Assembly (NCBI GenBank): GCA_951812795.1
Contig: OX638325.1
Location: 1,636,277 to 1,700,276 of the forward strand
Length of the DNA stretch: 64,000 bases
DNA from: an uncultured Dehalococcoidia bacterium
GTDB lineage: Bacteria > Chloroflexota > Dehalococcoidia > Lucifugimonadales > Lucifugimonadaceae
Reading direction: 5' to 3'
Both the position numbers and the translations under genes were made by a program. Below the pieces are notes generated by a model, which saw only the letters and a list, made by a program, of their open reading frames with translations, did no database searches and was not told where the DNA came from. Below, piece after piece: positions 52,782 through 61,980 of this stretch; the first letter of the stretch is position 1; the number at the start of each line of letters is the position of its first letter.

Positions 52782-54053
52782 CTACGATGTGACGCGGCGC
52801 ATGGGGAGGATGATGGCAAGGGCGGCGCCGAGGACGGCGATGGTTCCACAGTAGATGACGATGCCTTGAAAGTCGTTTGATTCGTAGATTATCCCGGCGA
52901 CGATTGGTGACAGTGAACCGACGACGGAGCCGCCGGCGAAGATGAGGGCGGTGGCGGAGCCTTCAGAGCCGCGTTCGACTTGGTCCATGGTGGCGGCGGT
53001 GATGATGGGCATGACGGAGAAGAAGAAGAGTCCGAGGGAGGCGACGATGATGGTGAAGCCGATTCCGCGCTCTATAAATAAGAAGGCGAAGATCATGGCG
53101 GCCATCGATGCCATGGCGACGAAGATCACTGGCTTGCGTCCGACGCGGTCGGAGAGCCAGCCCATGGCGGGGGTGGAGGCGATTCCGGCGAGGGTTAGCA
53201 GGGCGACGTGCCAGCCGATGGTGAAGCCGGACATTTCGAGGGTCTCGGCCATGTAGAGGACGATGAAGGCTTGGAAGGAGGTGTGGATGGCGGCGCGGAA
53301 GGCGCCGAGGAAGACGAGTCCCAAGATTCGGACGTTGGTGACCAACCTTCGGGCGGACTGGAGGTACTCGGTGAGGTCGAGGTTGTGGGTGGCTTCAGCG
53401 CCGCCGGTCTTGAAGCGCCAGAGTACGGCGATGGCGGTGAGGAACATGGGAACAGAGACGCCGACGCCGACCCATCGCCAGTCGAAGCCGGCGAATTCGA
53501 AGCTGCCGATGGCGCCACCGAGGAGGAACCCGATGATGACGGGGCTGGTGGTGTTGCCGATCTGCGCGCCGGTGAGATGGGCGGCCATGGCGACGCCTCG
53601 ACGCTCGGGATATCTGGCGGCGAGGGTTCCGAATGCGGGGGCGTGCCAGAGACTGGTGCCGAACCCGATGATGGCGACGGCGAATCCGATTAGCCATACC
53701 CATGGGCTGATGCCGATGAGGAAGTATCCGGTTCCGACCATCAACATGCTGATGGTGAGCAGCCAGGCGACGCGTTTTCGGTACATGTCGGCCAACATTC
53801 CGGCGGGGACGTTGGCGATGCCGGAGGCGATGGAGCTGATGGCGAAGATGGTGCCGTATGCGACGTCGCCGATGCCGAAGGTGGCGCGTATGGAGGGCAT
53901 CATGAGGAGCAACGCGCCCTGTCCGAAGTGTTTGATGCCGTGTCCGGCCGAGAGGCCGTACATAAGCGTGGGCGACTTCTCGCCTTCGAAGACCGGTGCG
54001 GCTGATGTCGTGGTTGGAGGAGCTTCAGCCGGAGCCGGGCTTGTTGCAGACAT
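52782..54053 (-). CDS. MFS transporter
   Basis: A 423-residue protein with about twelve membrane helices. The first-loop motif GMLADMYRKRVAWLLT lies between helices 2 and 3, and its repeat GWLSDRVGRKPVIFVAM lies in the second half. A Pro/Thr-rich N-terminal tail of about 30 residues precedes helix 1 (MYGLSAGHGIKHFGQGALLL). Substrate unknown. ATG 54053 is used. It differs from the MFS protein at 17546 and has no repeat insertion. Confidence 0.9.
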   Translation of the reverse strand: MSATSPAPAEAPPTTTSAAPVFEGEKSPTLMYGLSAGHGIKHFGQGALLLMMPSIRATFGIGDVAYGTIFAISSIASGIANVPAGMLADMYRKRVAWLLTISMLMVGTGYFLIGISPWVWLIGFAVAIIGFGTSLWHAPAFGTLAARYPERRGVAMAAHLTGAQIGNTTSPVIIGFLLGGAIGSFEFAGFDWRWVGVGVSVPMFLTAIAVLWRFKTGGAEATHNLDLTEYLQSARRLVTNVRILGLVFLGAFRAAIHTSFQAFIVLYMAETLEMSGFTIGWHVALLTLAGIASTPAMGWLSDRVGRKPVIFVAMASMAAMIFAFLFIERGIGFTIIVASLGLFFFSVMPIITAATMDQVERGSEGSATALIFAGGSVVGSLSPIVAGIIYESNDFQGIVIYCGTIAVLGAALAIILPMRRVTS

Positions 54054-54519
54054 GATGAAACGCAAGTTTAGCAAGGATGCGGGGTGGGGTGGGTGCCCCC
54101 CTTCGCGTCGCGAAGGGGGACGCGTCGAGCGCAGCGAGACGCAGGGGGATGCTCGGGTGGGGTGTGGGTGTTGGAGGGACCGGGCCCCATTTCCGCCCCG
54201 ATGCCCTCACCCTAGCCCTCTCCCGCCGAGCGGGAGAGGGGACGGTTGTTGTGGTAGTGGGTTGTTGCGGTGATGGGGGGCATCTTGCCCATCGTCCCCG
54301 GGCATCCCCTGTGTGCGGCGCTTCGCTTGCACGCGTCCCCTTCGCGGGGCGAAGGGGAGGTTATTTTCCGCCCCCTTGATGTCCAAGGGGGAATTGAAGG
54401 GGGTTTGGGTGTTGCGTTGGATTTCGGGCATCCCCTGCGTGCGGCGCTTTGCTTGCACGCGTCCCCTTCGCGGGGCGAAGGGGAGGTTTGGGGGATTGGT
54501 GGATTTAAAGACGCTTTGG
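54054..54519. repeat. Composite repeat block
   Basis: No gene. Ordered units are a CCCCCTTCGCGTCGCGAAGGGG hairpin with CGTCGAGCGCAGCGAGACGC (54097-54150), the CCTCTCCCGC/GCGGGAGAGG hairpin (54203-54243), two copies of a GGCATCCCCTGTGTGCGGCG-type unit ending in GTCCCCTTCGCGGGGCGAAG (54301-54362 and 54431-54487), and between them a CCTTGATGTCCAAGGGGGAA unit (54373-54404). These are the same units that lie in frame inside the MFS gene at 18186-18362. Confidence 0.8.
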
Positions 54520-54957
54520 TCATGCGAGATCATCCAAGACGACGATGGGTAGGTCTTCTACGCGGTGAAAGTCGTCGTCATTGGTGACGAAGAGGGTGCA
54601 ACCGGCGTGTAGAGCTGTTGCCGCGTGGAGCGCGTCTGGGGTCTTCAGGCCGGTCTTTGCACGAAGGAATGCGGCCCCTTCCCAAAGCGCGCGTGTCGTT
54701 GGGATCAAATTGACTTCGCTTGCATCGAACAGCGATCTGAAGAGCGTCTCGACAATCAAATCGGCATCGCGTAAAGGCTTAACTAAGGTCTCCAAAACCA
54801 CCAATTCGCTGCTCACGATGACGAACCGTCCGGTCTGAGCCTGTCGCTACATGGGTTCAAGCAACGCTCGATAAGGTTCGATGCGCTCCACACTGTAGAT
54901 GAAACCGCTGGTGTCGAGGTAGATGGGGCCGGTAGAGGGGAGAGTCAGCGTTCCCAC
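54520..54957 (-). pseudogene. vapC: VapC-like PIN-domain toxin with internal amber stop
   Basis: A 145-codon PIN-domain gene starting at GTG 54957 inside the end of the antitoxin gene. The first acidic residue is in PIYLDTSGFIYSVER, and later acidic motifs are in KTPDALHAATALHAGC and FVTNDDDFHRVEDL. A single TAG at 54847-54849 falls between ALLEP-Met and RQAQTGR, where a Trp (TGG) would fit. The rest of the frame is intact, so the lesion looks recent. A downstream restart at Met or Val could give a truncated protein without the first catalytic Asp. Confidence 0.72.
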
Positions 54958-55190
54958 GATGATCGTTCGCCCTTGAGGAAGGACTCCACGTCCTCGGCCG
55001 TCTTGAACAGACGGTGTCCCGGTGCTTCGTCGAGAATGTCGACTGCGGACTTACGGACTGATGCCGCGTCGTGCTGCACCACGACGTGAACTGATTCGCC
55101 TACCGGGAGGTCTCGATTGACGATTTCGATCTTGCCGCCCGGCATGACCGTAGTTTTGATGTGCAACGCCTTCTGCATGACTTGATTCAC
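54945..55190 (-). CDS. Antitoxin partner of the broken VapC-like gene
   Basis: An 81-residue protein. The N-terminal half (KALHIKTTVMPGGKIEIVNRDLPVGESVHVVV) is a beta-rich AbrB-like DNA-binding segment, and the C-terminal half (LFKTAEDVESFLKGERSSWE) is an antitoxin-like helix. It overlaps the vapC start by 13 bases, the usual coupling. ATG 55190 or Met5 may be the start. Confidence 0.65.
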   Translation of the reverse strand: MNQVMQKALHIKTTVMPGGKIEIVNRDLPVGESVHVVVQHDAASVRKSAVDILDEAPGHRLFKTAEDVESFLKGERSSWER

Positions 55191-55201
55191 AGATTACATC
55201 G

Positions 55202-55343
55202 TTTGAACTAGGATTTGAAGGATTGGGAAGGAATTTAAGGATGGGTTGTTGTTTGAGGGGTTGTTGCGTTGAATTTCGGGCATCCCCTGCGTGCGGCGCT
55301 TTGCTTGCACGCGTCCCCTTCGCGGGGCGAAGGGGAGGTTTGG
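55202..55343. repeat. Two interspersed repeat units
   Basis: A TTGAACTAGGATTTGAAGGA copy continuing to AAGGATGGG (about 55203-55243), followed by the GGCATCCCCTGCGTGCGGCG unit ending in CGCGGGGCGAAGGGGAGG (55279-55338). These separate the antitoxin gene from the terminase gene. Confidence 0.75.
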
Positions 55344-56726
55344 TTAGATGATCCACATCATTAGGGGGTTTTTGGGTTGGGGGGTGAAGGATAGCATTAG
55401 GGCGTCGGCTTTGTCGGGGCTTGGGTGGCCGCGGGATTTTAGGGATTGTTTGTCTTGTAGCTGCATTTGGCCTTTGCTGGTGAAGGTGTAGTTGAGGGTT
55501 GCGAGTTCGCTGATGAGTTCGGGATCGTCGTTGATGGCGATGTCACCGGTTTGGAAGCGTTCGCGGAGGTGGCTGAAGAACTCGGCTCTCAGGTTGAGGA
55601 AGTTTTTGGGTTCGCGGGCTCGGTGGCCGCCGTTGATGCCGATGGCTTCAAATTCGCGGAGTTCGCGAATGCGGTCGAGCACTCCGGCGCCGACGCCGAC
55701 TTCGTCGACGTAGATTCTGGCGACGTTGTGCTTGCGGGCGAAGTCCAACGCGAACCCGGTGGTGGCCATGGTGTCGGCCGAAGGGAGAACCGCCATCTCG
55801 ACTACCACCGGGCCGCGCCGCACGCATGCGACCGACCGATCGTTCCCGTAGCGTGCGATGTCCAGACCCATGATCGCCGGTTCCCCGTCGATGTCGAGGT
55901 CAGGAAAATGCCCGGGGTCGCGTGCGACGGCGGCTTCGATCAGGTCGAGCGGGATCAGCGTGTCGGTCAATTTCTTCGGGAACTCGCCGAGCACTCTTAC
56001 CTGATACCTGGGGCTTTTTTCGCCCCACCGCTTTTTCGCGCGTGCCACCCATTGGGCAGTCATCAGTCCGTCGGGAACGGACTCACTATGGTCTGAATCT
56101 TCACCTCCATCTTGCAGTCCCGGCGTGTCGAACGCCGATATGTGTATGGTCTTCCAGAACGCTCTTTCCTTATGGAACGCGTCGTAGAAGACCCCGGAGA
56201 GCGAGTTTGGGTTACCGATGAGCAGCATCTTTGCGTGGCGTGAGGTCATCGACCCTTCGATGGCGTCGAAGATTTTCGCTTCGACGCCCGATGCCTCATC
56301 GACCACGAAGAGGATGTGCCCTTGGTGGAAACCTTGGAATCGCTCTTCAACGTTGGTCGAGAAACCGAAGGCGAACCTGCGCTCGGCGAGGTCGAGTCGG
56401 GTCGTGGTGATGCGTCCCCCGATCAACTCCGCGTTGTCGCGATGTACGGCCCTGATTTCTCTCCACAACATTTCGGACACTTGTCGCTCGGTCGGTGCCG
56501 TAGTGATGACCACGGCGTCGTCGTAACACATCAACCACCAAATCACGGCATGAGCCGCGATGTATGTCTTGCCGGATCCGTTGCAAGACCGCACCGCGAC
56601 GTAGTCGTGATCCCTTAGCGCCTCCAAAATCCGCCTCTGCTTCTCCCATGGTGTTCCACCCAACCATTCCTTCACAAACCGAACGGGATCATCCCGCCAC
56701 CCTGCTCGCTCCGCCTCTACAACCAC
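55344..56726 (-). CDS. Phage terminase large subunit-like protein
   Basis: A 460-residue packaging-type motor protein. Walker A is VRSCNGSGKTYIAA, Walker B is ILFVVDEASG, and the coupling motif is LLIGNPNSLSG. A C-terminal RNase-H-like nuclease follows, with acidic residues in IMGLDIARYGNDRS, RIYVDEVGVGAGV and PDKADALML. In phages it cuts concatemers and pumps DNA into the head. No small terminase, portal, capsid or integrase gene is beside it. It is bounded on both sides by repeat blocks, so it is an orphan or the last relic of a prophage. The frame is intact. Confidence 0.85.
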   Translation of the reverse strand: MVVEAERAGWRDDPVRFVKEWLGGTPWEKQRRILEALRDHDYVAVRSCNGSGKTYIAAHAVIWWLMCYDDAVVITTAPTERQVSEMLWREIRAVHRDNAELIGGRITTTRLDLAERRFAFGFSTNVEERFQGFHQGHILFVVDEASGVEAKIFDAIEGSMTSRHAKMLLIGNPNSLSGVFYDAFHKERAFWKTIHISAFDTPGLQDGGEDSDHSESVPDGLMTAQWVARAKKRWGEKSPRYQVRVLGEFPKKLTDTLIPLDLIEAAVARDPGHFPDLDIDGEPAIMGLDIARYGNDRSVACVRRGPVVVEMAVLPSADTMATTGFALDFARKHNVARIYVDEVGVGAGVLDRIRELREFEAIGINGGHRAREPKNFLNLRAEFFSHLRERFQTGDIAINDDPELISELATLNYTFTSKGQMQLQDKQSLKSRGHPSPDKADALMLSFTPQPKNPLMMWII

Positions 56727-57801
56727 TGACGCACCTCTCTCGGCACCGACTTCACTTCTTATGTCCTATATGTTCTAGGATATATCAGGTTTGGCGGTGA
56801 TGCAAGTGGAATGTTTGAACTAGGATGCTAAAGATTGGGAAGGATTTTAAGGATGGGGTGCATGACCGTCGTCATTCCCGCGGACAGCCATCGTCATTCC
56901 GGCGGACGCCGGCGCTTCAGCGGACGGAACGTCCATCCAGCGGGGTTGGGGGTGTTGCGGGGCCCGCGCCCCTTGGCCGCCCGGTTGCCCTCACCCTAGC
57001 CCTCTCCCGCTGAGCGGGAGAGGGGATCGTTGTTGCGGTGCTGGGGGTGTTGCGTTGAATTTCGTGCATCCCCTGCGTGCGACGCTTCGCTTGCCCGCGT
57101 CCCCTTCGCGGGGCGGTTTTTTGAACTAGGATTTGAAGGATTGGTAAGGATTTCAAGGATGGGTTTTTGTGGGAGGGGGTTGTTGCGTTGATGTCATTCC
57201 CGCCTCCGCCTCCGTCGTTCACGTAAACAATCCGTCATTCCCGCGGACGCGGGAATCTAGGGGGGCGGTGGTGATCCTTCCCATCCTTCCCCATCCTTCG
57301 CATCCTAGTTCAAAATCACCCAGGCCCCATCCTTCGCATCCTTACAAATCCTTCCCATCCTAGTTCAGCTTCGTGCATCCCCTGCGTGCTGCGCTTCGCT
57401 TGCCTGCGTCCCTTTCGCGGGGCGGTTTTTTGAACTAGGATTTGAAGGATTGGTAAGGATTTTAAGGATGGGTTGTTGTGGGAGGGGGTTGTTGCGTTGA
57501 TGTCATTCCCGCGGACGGAACGTCCATCCAGCGGGGTGGTGCGTGGGTTGTCGTGGGGCCGCGCCCTTTGCCGCCCGGTTTCCCTCACCCTAGCCCTCTC
57601 CCGCTGAGCGGGAGAGGGGATCGTTGTTGTGTTTTGGGTGATGGTGTTTTGGGTGTTGGGGTGTAAAATCTGGGGAATCCGGTATGGAAACGCATTGCGC
57701 GGATTGGTATAGACTGGTAAGATGTTGTGCGTGAGTCGTAACTGACACGTGTTTGTCTGTTTTGGCGCGCACGCGAACCGCTATGGTGAAAGACTGGCGA
57801 G
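56727..57801. repeat. Repeat-filled spacer
   Basis: No gene. In order: AACTAGGATG...AGGATGGGG copy (56818-56857); ATTCCCGC and ATTCCGGC half-units (56875-56910); hairpin element (56987-57028); CATCCCCTGCGTGCGACGCT unit (57067); second AACTAGGATTTGAAGGATTG copy (57124-57162); perfect ATTCCCGCGGACGCGGGAAT at 57237-57256; inverted copies (57275-57366); third direct copy (57431-57470); and a hairpin element (57582-57620). From about 57660 the sequence becomes ordinary and probably contains the promoter of the next gene (TATAGACTGG near 57707). Confidence 0.75.
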
Positions 57802-57831
57802 ATGTCAAGCTTGAAAAGGAAACACAACGTG

Positions 57832-60738
57832 ATGAAATCCCCTACATCACTGATTAGGTTCAGGAACGCGGTGGGCGTGATGCTGGCATTGTCGGCAATC
57901 TTCGCCGTCGTCTTAAGCGGTGTAACGATTACGCAGGACCGCGCGCTCGGGCAGGAAACGGAAGTCAATGTCACTCTCAGCGTCACGACTGAAGATACCG
58001 CTAATGATTTCGTTGCGCCTACTATCAGCGAGGACGATACCAGTGACAACGATGCGTATATTAAGGTAACCCTAAGCGCGGCTCCAGGCGATGACGGACA
58101 GGGCAACGATTATTCGGTGACGATCCCGCTGTCGGTGTCTGACGTCAGTACCGCCGAAGCAGATGACTACACGCTCCCCGTTCCCTTCTCGGTCACGATT
58201 TCGGGCAGCGACCTAGAAGGGACCGTGACGGTCAGGGCGGAAGATGAGAGCACCGATGTTGCCGAGCCGTTGGAGACATTGATCGTAGAGGTGGGGTCGG
58301 AGATCACGAAGAGTCTTGGGAATCCGGCGAATTATGTTGTTGCCGGCGATCCCGTCACGATCAACTTCAGCGACGAGGATGACAACACCGATGCGACGGG
58401 AAGTGTCACGATCACGATCCCAGACGGTGACGATGCTGACGAAGACCCAGATACACCTGCCAATGGTTTGGTTGGACAAGAGCTAACCGCCGACATTTCC
58501 GCCATCGACGACCCAGACCACGACGATCCGGCAACTCCCCTTGATGAGGGCACAACGGTTAGCGCGGACTTCCCAGTGGGCTTCAGTTACCATTGGTACC
58601 GGGTCAATGGGACCAATGACACGGCTGCCTCCGTCCCCACTGATGACCCCGCTGATAAGTTGGTCGGGACTGGCAAAACGTACACTCCGGGCAACGGTGA
58701 TGTAGGTGCGGTTCTCTATTTGATAGTCGTGTGGTCGGACAAGTATGGCAACGGCGATGCCACGCCTCAATATCTCGATACGTCCACTACGTTGGCAGCC
58801 ACGGTCTACAACTTTGCCAAGCCGTTCATCATCGTGGGCGCGCTGGACGAAGATGACGAGCGAATTGAACCGGGCGTTGTTCTCACTCGCGACACGTCTG
58901 GAATGTCCAACGACGCCGGCAACCTGATCGATGATGACGGGAATGAGATCATCGTCGACGTGAACGGTCCTGATTGCGACCCGACTGATCTTACTTGCGA
59001 TGAGGCTACCGACCCTAGCAATGACGACGCTCCAGTGCCGTTGGCTCAGGGTGCTGGCCGTAAAGTCACGTTCACGTGGTCACGCGCCTATGAAGATGAA
59101 GATTATCAATTAGACCCAGTAAGAAACCCAGACGACATCGCAGCACACATCGTTGAAGGACTCGTCGTTGAAGGACGCAGATACGTCGTTAGAGCAATCA
59201 GAGAATGTGCTACCGGTACCGGTGAAGGTGCCAGCGAACGGACCGGCGCAGAAGGAGAGCAATTTTCCTGCATTGGTACCACTTTGACCTTGAACGACGA
59301 TGACGTTGGCGAGATCATCGTTCTGGTAGCGGAGTACGAAGCCCAAGGCGACGGCCATCCAGATGGCAGATTGGACCGCAATATTGAAAGCGAACCACTT
59401 GGTCGGGTCTACAGTCCGAATCCGGCGACCGGTATGCCCAGCATCTCGGGTGTCGCTCAAGTCGGATCGACTTTGACGGCGGACATAGGTTCCATCGCGG
59501 ACGCTGATGGCTTGCCTGACGACGAGGAGGACATAACCTACACTTGGTTCTACGGCGATGACGAGGATTACAGCTCGGAAATCCACGAAGGTACGTCCTA
59601 CGTCCTCGCACCAAGCGACGTCGGCGAGACGATCAAGGTTCGGGCGAGCTTTGTCGACGCGCTAAACGATCCCGAGATGAGAGTTAGTGGCCTGACGACC
59701 GAAGTCACGGGTTCTCCGGGCGAGATATCTCGCATCGAGGCTGCGATCCGAGGCGTGACCGTCTCGGCAGGCGACATCGTCACCCTGTCGGTAGACATCT
59801 ACGGACTCCAAGACGCCAAGGACAACACCCTGGCTGCCACCTTCGATTGGACGCAGAAGAGCGGCGAGAACGAAGAGGATCTTGACGGTTCGAGCCGTGA
59901 GATTGACTACGAGGCACCATCCTCACCAGGCACCTACACCGTTACTGCCTCGCTTACCGACACGCAATGCGAACCCGGAACCACCGTCGCAGAAGAGCGT
60001 GAGGCGGCTTGCTCGGCCTCATTCACCATCCAAGTCCGACGCCCGTCGGCTCCGGTGGCTGACCCGGTCCCGCCGGTGAACCCGCCAGGCGAGATTCCCG
60101 GGCTTATCCCGGACGCGGACGGTAACCAGTATGAAGTGTTCACGCCGGTTGAGGGTGGCACGTTCGACGGTGGCGAGGGCTACTCGATCAACGTCCCATC
60201 CGGCGCAGTCCCGAACGGCGAGTACATCGGTATCCGAATGTCGGATGACGGTGCAGCATCGAACCTCGGCATGACGCACCAGCGATACACGCTCGGCGGC
60301 AACATGTACGGTGTGCATGCGGTCGACGCGTCAGGCGCGGCGATCAGCAGCTACGTCTTGGAAGACCCGGCGGAGGTCTGTGTACCGCTCCCGGCTTCCT
60401 TGCGGGCGAACATCTCCGGCCTGTCGTTGGCGGCGATCAACAGCGATGGCTCACTGACGGTCCTTGCGGCGCAGGTGCGTTTGGACGAATCTGGCGGCAC
60501 GATGGTGTGCGGCAACCTGAGCAACCTCCCGGCCTCCGTGGCGGTAGGTGCGGCAGGTGCCCCGGACGCCATCCCGACGGCGACGCCGGTTCCCGAGCCG
60601 GAACTGCCTCCGACCGGTGGAACATCACCGGCCTCCGGCAGCCTGCTATGGGTACTGCTCCTCGGCGCAGCCGTGGTAGTAGCCTCCGGCACGTTCATCG
60701 TGATTGGCCGCAGGCAGAAGATGGTGCGAACTAAGTAA
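57832..60738 (+). CDS. Large secreted protein with LPxTG-like C-terminal sorting signal
   Basis: A protein of about 968 residues. The signal helix is VGVMLALSAIFAVVLSGVTI. The body is rich in Asp, Thr and Ser and has Ig- or CalX-beta-like units (EDDTSDNDAYIKVTLSAAPG, DYTLPVPFSVTISGSDLEG) and repeated VGQELTADISAIDDPD / VGSTLTADIGSIADADG segments near YHWYRVNG and YTWFYGDD. The end reads ELPPTGG, then a hydrophobic helix (LLWVLLLGAAVVVASGTFIV) and a basic tail, the layout of a sortase substrate. AAAAGGAAA at 57814-57822 supports a start at ATG 57832 or GTG 57829; the frame is open to ATG 57802. A strong terminator follows. Confidence 0.8.
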   Translation: MKSPTSLIRFRNAVGVMLALSAIFAVVLSGVTITQDRALGQETEVNVTLSVTTEDTANDFVAPTISEDDTSDNDAYIKVTLSAAPGDDGQGNDYSVTIPLSVSDVSTAEADDYTLPVPFSVTISGSDLEGTVTVRAEDESTDVAEPLETLIVEVGSEITKSLGNPANYVVAGDPVTINFSDEDDNTDATGSVTITIPDGDDADEDPDTPANGLVGQELTADISAIDDPDHDDPATPLDEGTTVSADFPVGFSYHWYRVNGTNDTAASVPTDDPADKLVGTGKTYTPGNGDVGAVLYLIVVWSDKYGNGDATPQYLDTSTTLAATVYNFAKPFIIVGALDEDDERIEPGVVLTRDTSGMSNDAGNLIDDDGNEIIVDVNGPDCDPTDLTCDEATDPSNDDAPVPLAQGAGRKVTFTWSRAYEDEDYQLDPVRNPDDIAAHIVEGLVVEGRRYVVRAIRECATGTGEGASERTGAEGEQFSCIGTTLTLNDDDVGEIIVLVAEYEAQGDGHPDGRLDRNIESEPLGRVYSPNPATGMPSISGVAQVGSTLTADIGSIADADGLPDDEEDITYTWFYGDDEDYSSEIHEGTSYVLAPSDVGETIKVRASFVDALNDPEMRVSGLTTEVTGSPGEISRIEAAIRGVTVSAGDIVTLSVDIYGLQDAKDNTLAATFDWTQKSGENEEDLDGSSREIDYEAPSSPGTYTVTASLTDTQCEPGTTVAEEREAACSASFTIQVRRPSAPVADPVPPVNPPGEIPGLIPDADGNQYEVFTPVEGGTFDGGEGYSINVPSGAVPNGEYIGIRMSDDGAASNLGMTHQRYTLGGNMYGVHAVDASGAAISSYVLEDPAEVCVPLPASLRANISGLSLAAINSDGSLTVLAAQVRLDESGGTMVCGNLSNLPASVAVGAAGAPDAIPTATPVPEPELPPTGGTSPASGSLLWVLLLGAAVVVASGTFIVIGRRQKMVRTK

Positions 60739-60837
60739 GGAATTGTGCCCTCACCCGGACCCTCTCCCGCCGAGCGGGAGAGGGGAAATGGGAGGGCACT
60801 CTCCCCCGAAGAGCGGGGGTAAACAACGAATGAGACG

Positions 60838-60868
60838 GCGCCCGTAGCGATACGGGCGCTGTTTTTTT
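60838..60868 (+). terminator. Intrinsic terminator of the surface-protein gene
   Basis: Perfect 9-bp arms GCGCCCGTA and TACGGGCGC close on the tetraloop GCGA and are followed by TG and seven T. It lies 100 bases after the stop codon of the gene at 57832. It directly abuts the start of an AACTAGGATT repeat. Confidence 0.88.
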
Positions 60869-61980
60869 GAACTAGGATTTGAAGGATGGGGAAGGATTTA
60901 AGGATGGGGTTTTGTGGGATGGTGTTGTTGCGTTGATGTCGGTTGGTCGGTCGATACGTCATTCCGGCGAAAGCCGGAATCCAGGGGAGGGGTGCCCCCC
61001 TTCGCTTCGCGAAGGGGGACGCGTTGAGCGTAGCGAAACGCAGGGGGATGCACGGGGATGTGGTGGGGAGTTCTGGTATTTGATTCGGGGGAGGTTGCCG
61101 ACCCACCCCCCTTGGCCGCCCGGTTGCCCTCACCCTAGCCCTCTCCCGCCGAGCGGGAGAGGGGACGGTTGTTGTGTGAGGGGGTGCTGCTGCGATGGGG
61201 TTCGTGCATCCCCTGCGTGCTTCACACGCGTCGCCTTCGCTTCGCGAAGGGGAGGGTTGAACATCACCGCAGCATCCCAAACCGCCCCACCCATCCTTCC
61301 CATCCTTGGAAATCCTTCACATCATAGTTTGAAAGATGGGTAGGATTGAGGATGGTCGGAGGTTCCCCTAGCAAGGGTTAATTGCCCGTAGCCTCGAACT
61401 GCCGCATACGGACATCCTCCGACCTTTTGAGATACGCCGGAGCGGGTCTCTCGCGTTAGGATACATCACATAGATGGTCAGTTCAATGTGCCATTGGCCT
61501 CGCTGAGAGGGTTAGGGGCGATACGTCATTCCGGCGAAAGCCGGAATCCAGGGGAGGGGTTGCCCCCCCTTCGCTTTGCGAAGGGCGCGCGAGCAAGCGC
61601 AGCGATGCGAGCGGGGGATGCTCGGGGCGGAGGTGGGGGCATGCAGGTGTTTGGTTTGGTGAATGGAACTGGCCTTGGCCCCTTGGCCGCCCGGTTGCCC
61701 CCACCCCGGGACCCCCACTTCGCTTTGCGAAGGGGGACGCGTTGAGCGTAGCGAGACGCAGGGGGATGCACGGGGATGTGGTGGGGAGTTCTGGTATTTG
61801 ATTCGGGGGAGGTTGCCGACCCACCCCCCTTGGCCGCCCGGTTGCCCTCACCCTAGCCCTCTCCCGCCGAGCGGGAGAGGGGACGGTTGTTGTTTTTCGG
61901 GGTGTTGCTTCGTTGAATTTCGTGCATCCCCTGCGTGCTTCGCACGCGTCCCCTTCGCTTCGCGAAGGGGAGGGTTGTTC
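60869..61980. repeat. Repeat block with a 160-base direct duplication
   Basis: No gene. It contains an AACTAGGATTTGAAGGATGG copy (60870-60907), ATTCCGGCGAAAGCCGGAAT at 60961-60980 and 61528-61547, and a nearly identical segment of about 160 bases repeated at 61013-61173 and 61733-61892. That segment runs from GGGGGACGCGTTGAGCGTAG through TTGGCCGCCCGGTTGCCCTC to the GCGGGAGAGGGGACGG hairpin. The stretch 61340-61500 is non-repetitive and shows no gene. Many overlapping open frames here are translations of repeats. Confidence 0.75.

Noticed and set aside
55344-57801. A prophage region around the terminase gene
   Set aside because: No capsid, portal, tail, lysis or integrase gene is found; the surrounding DNA is repeats.
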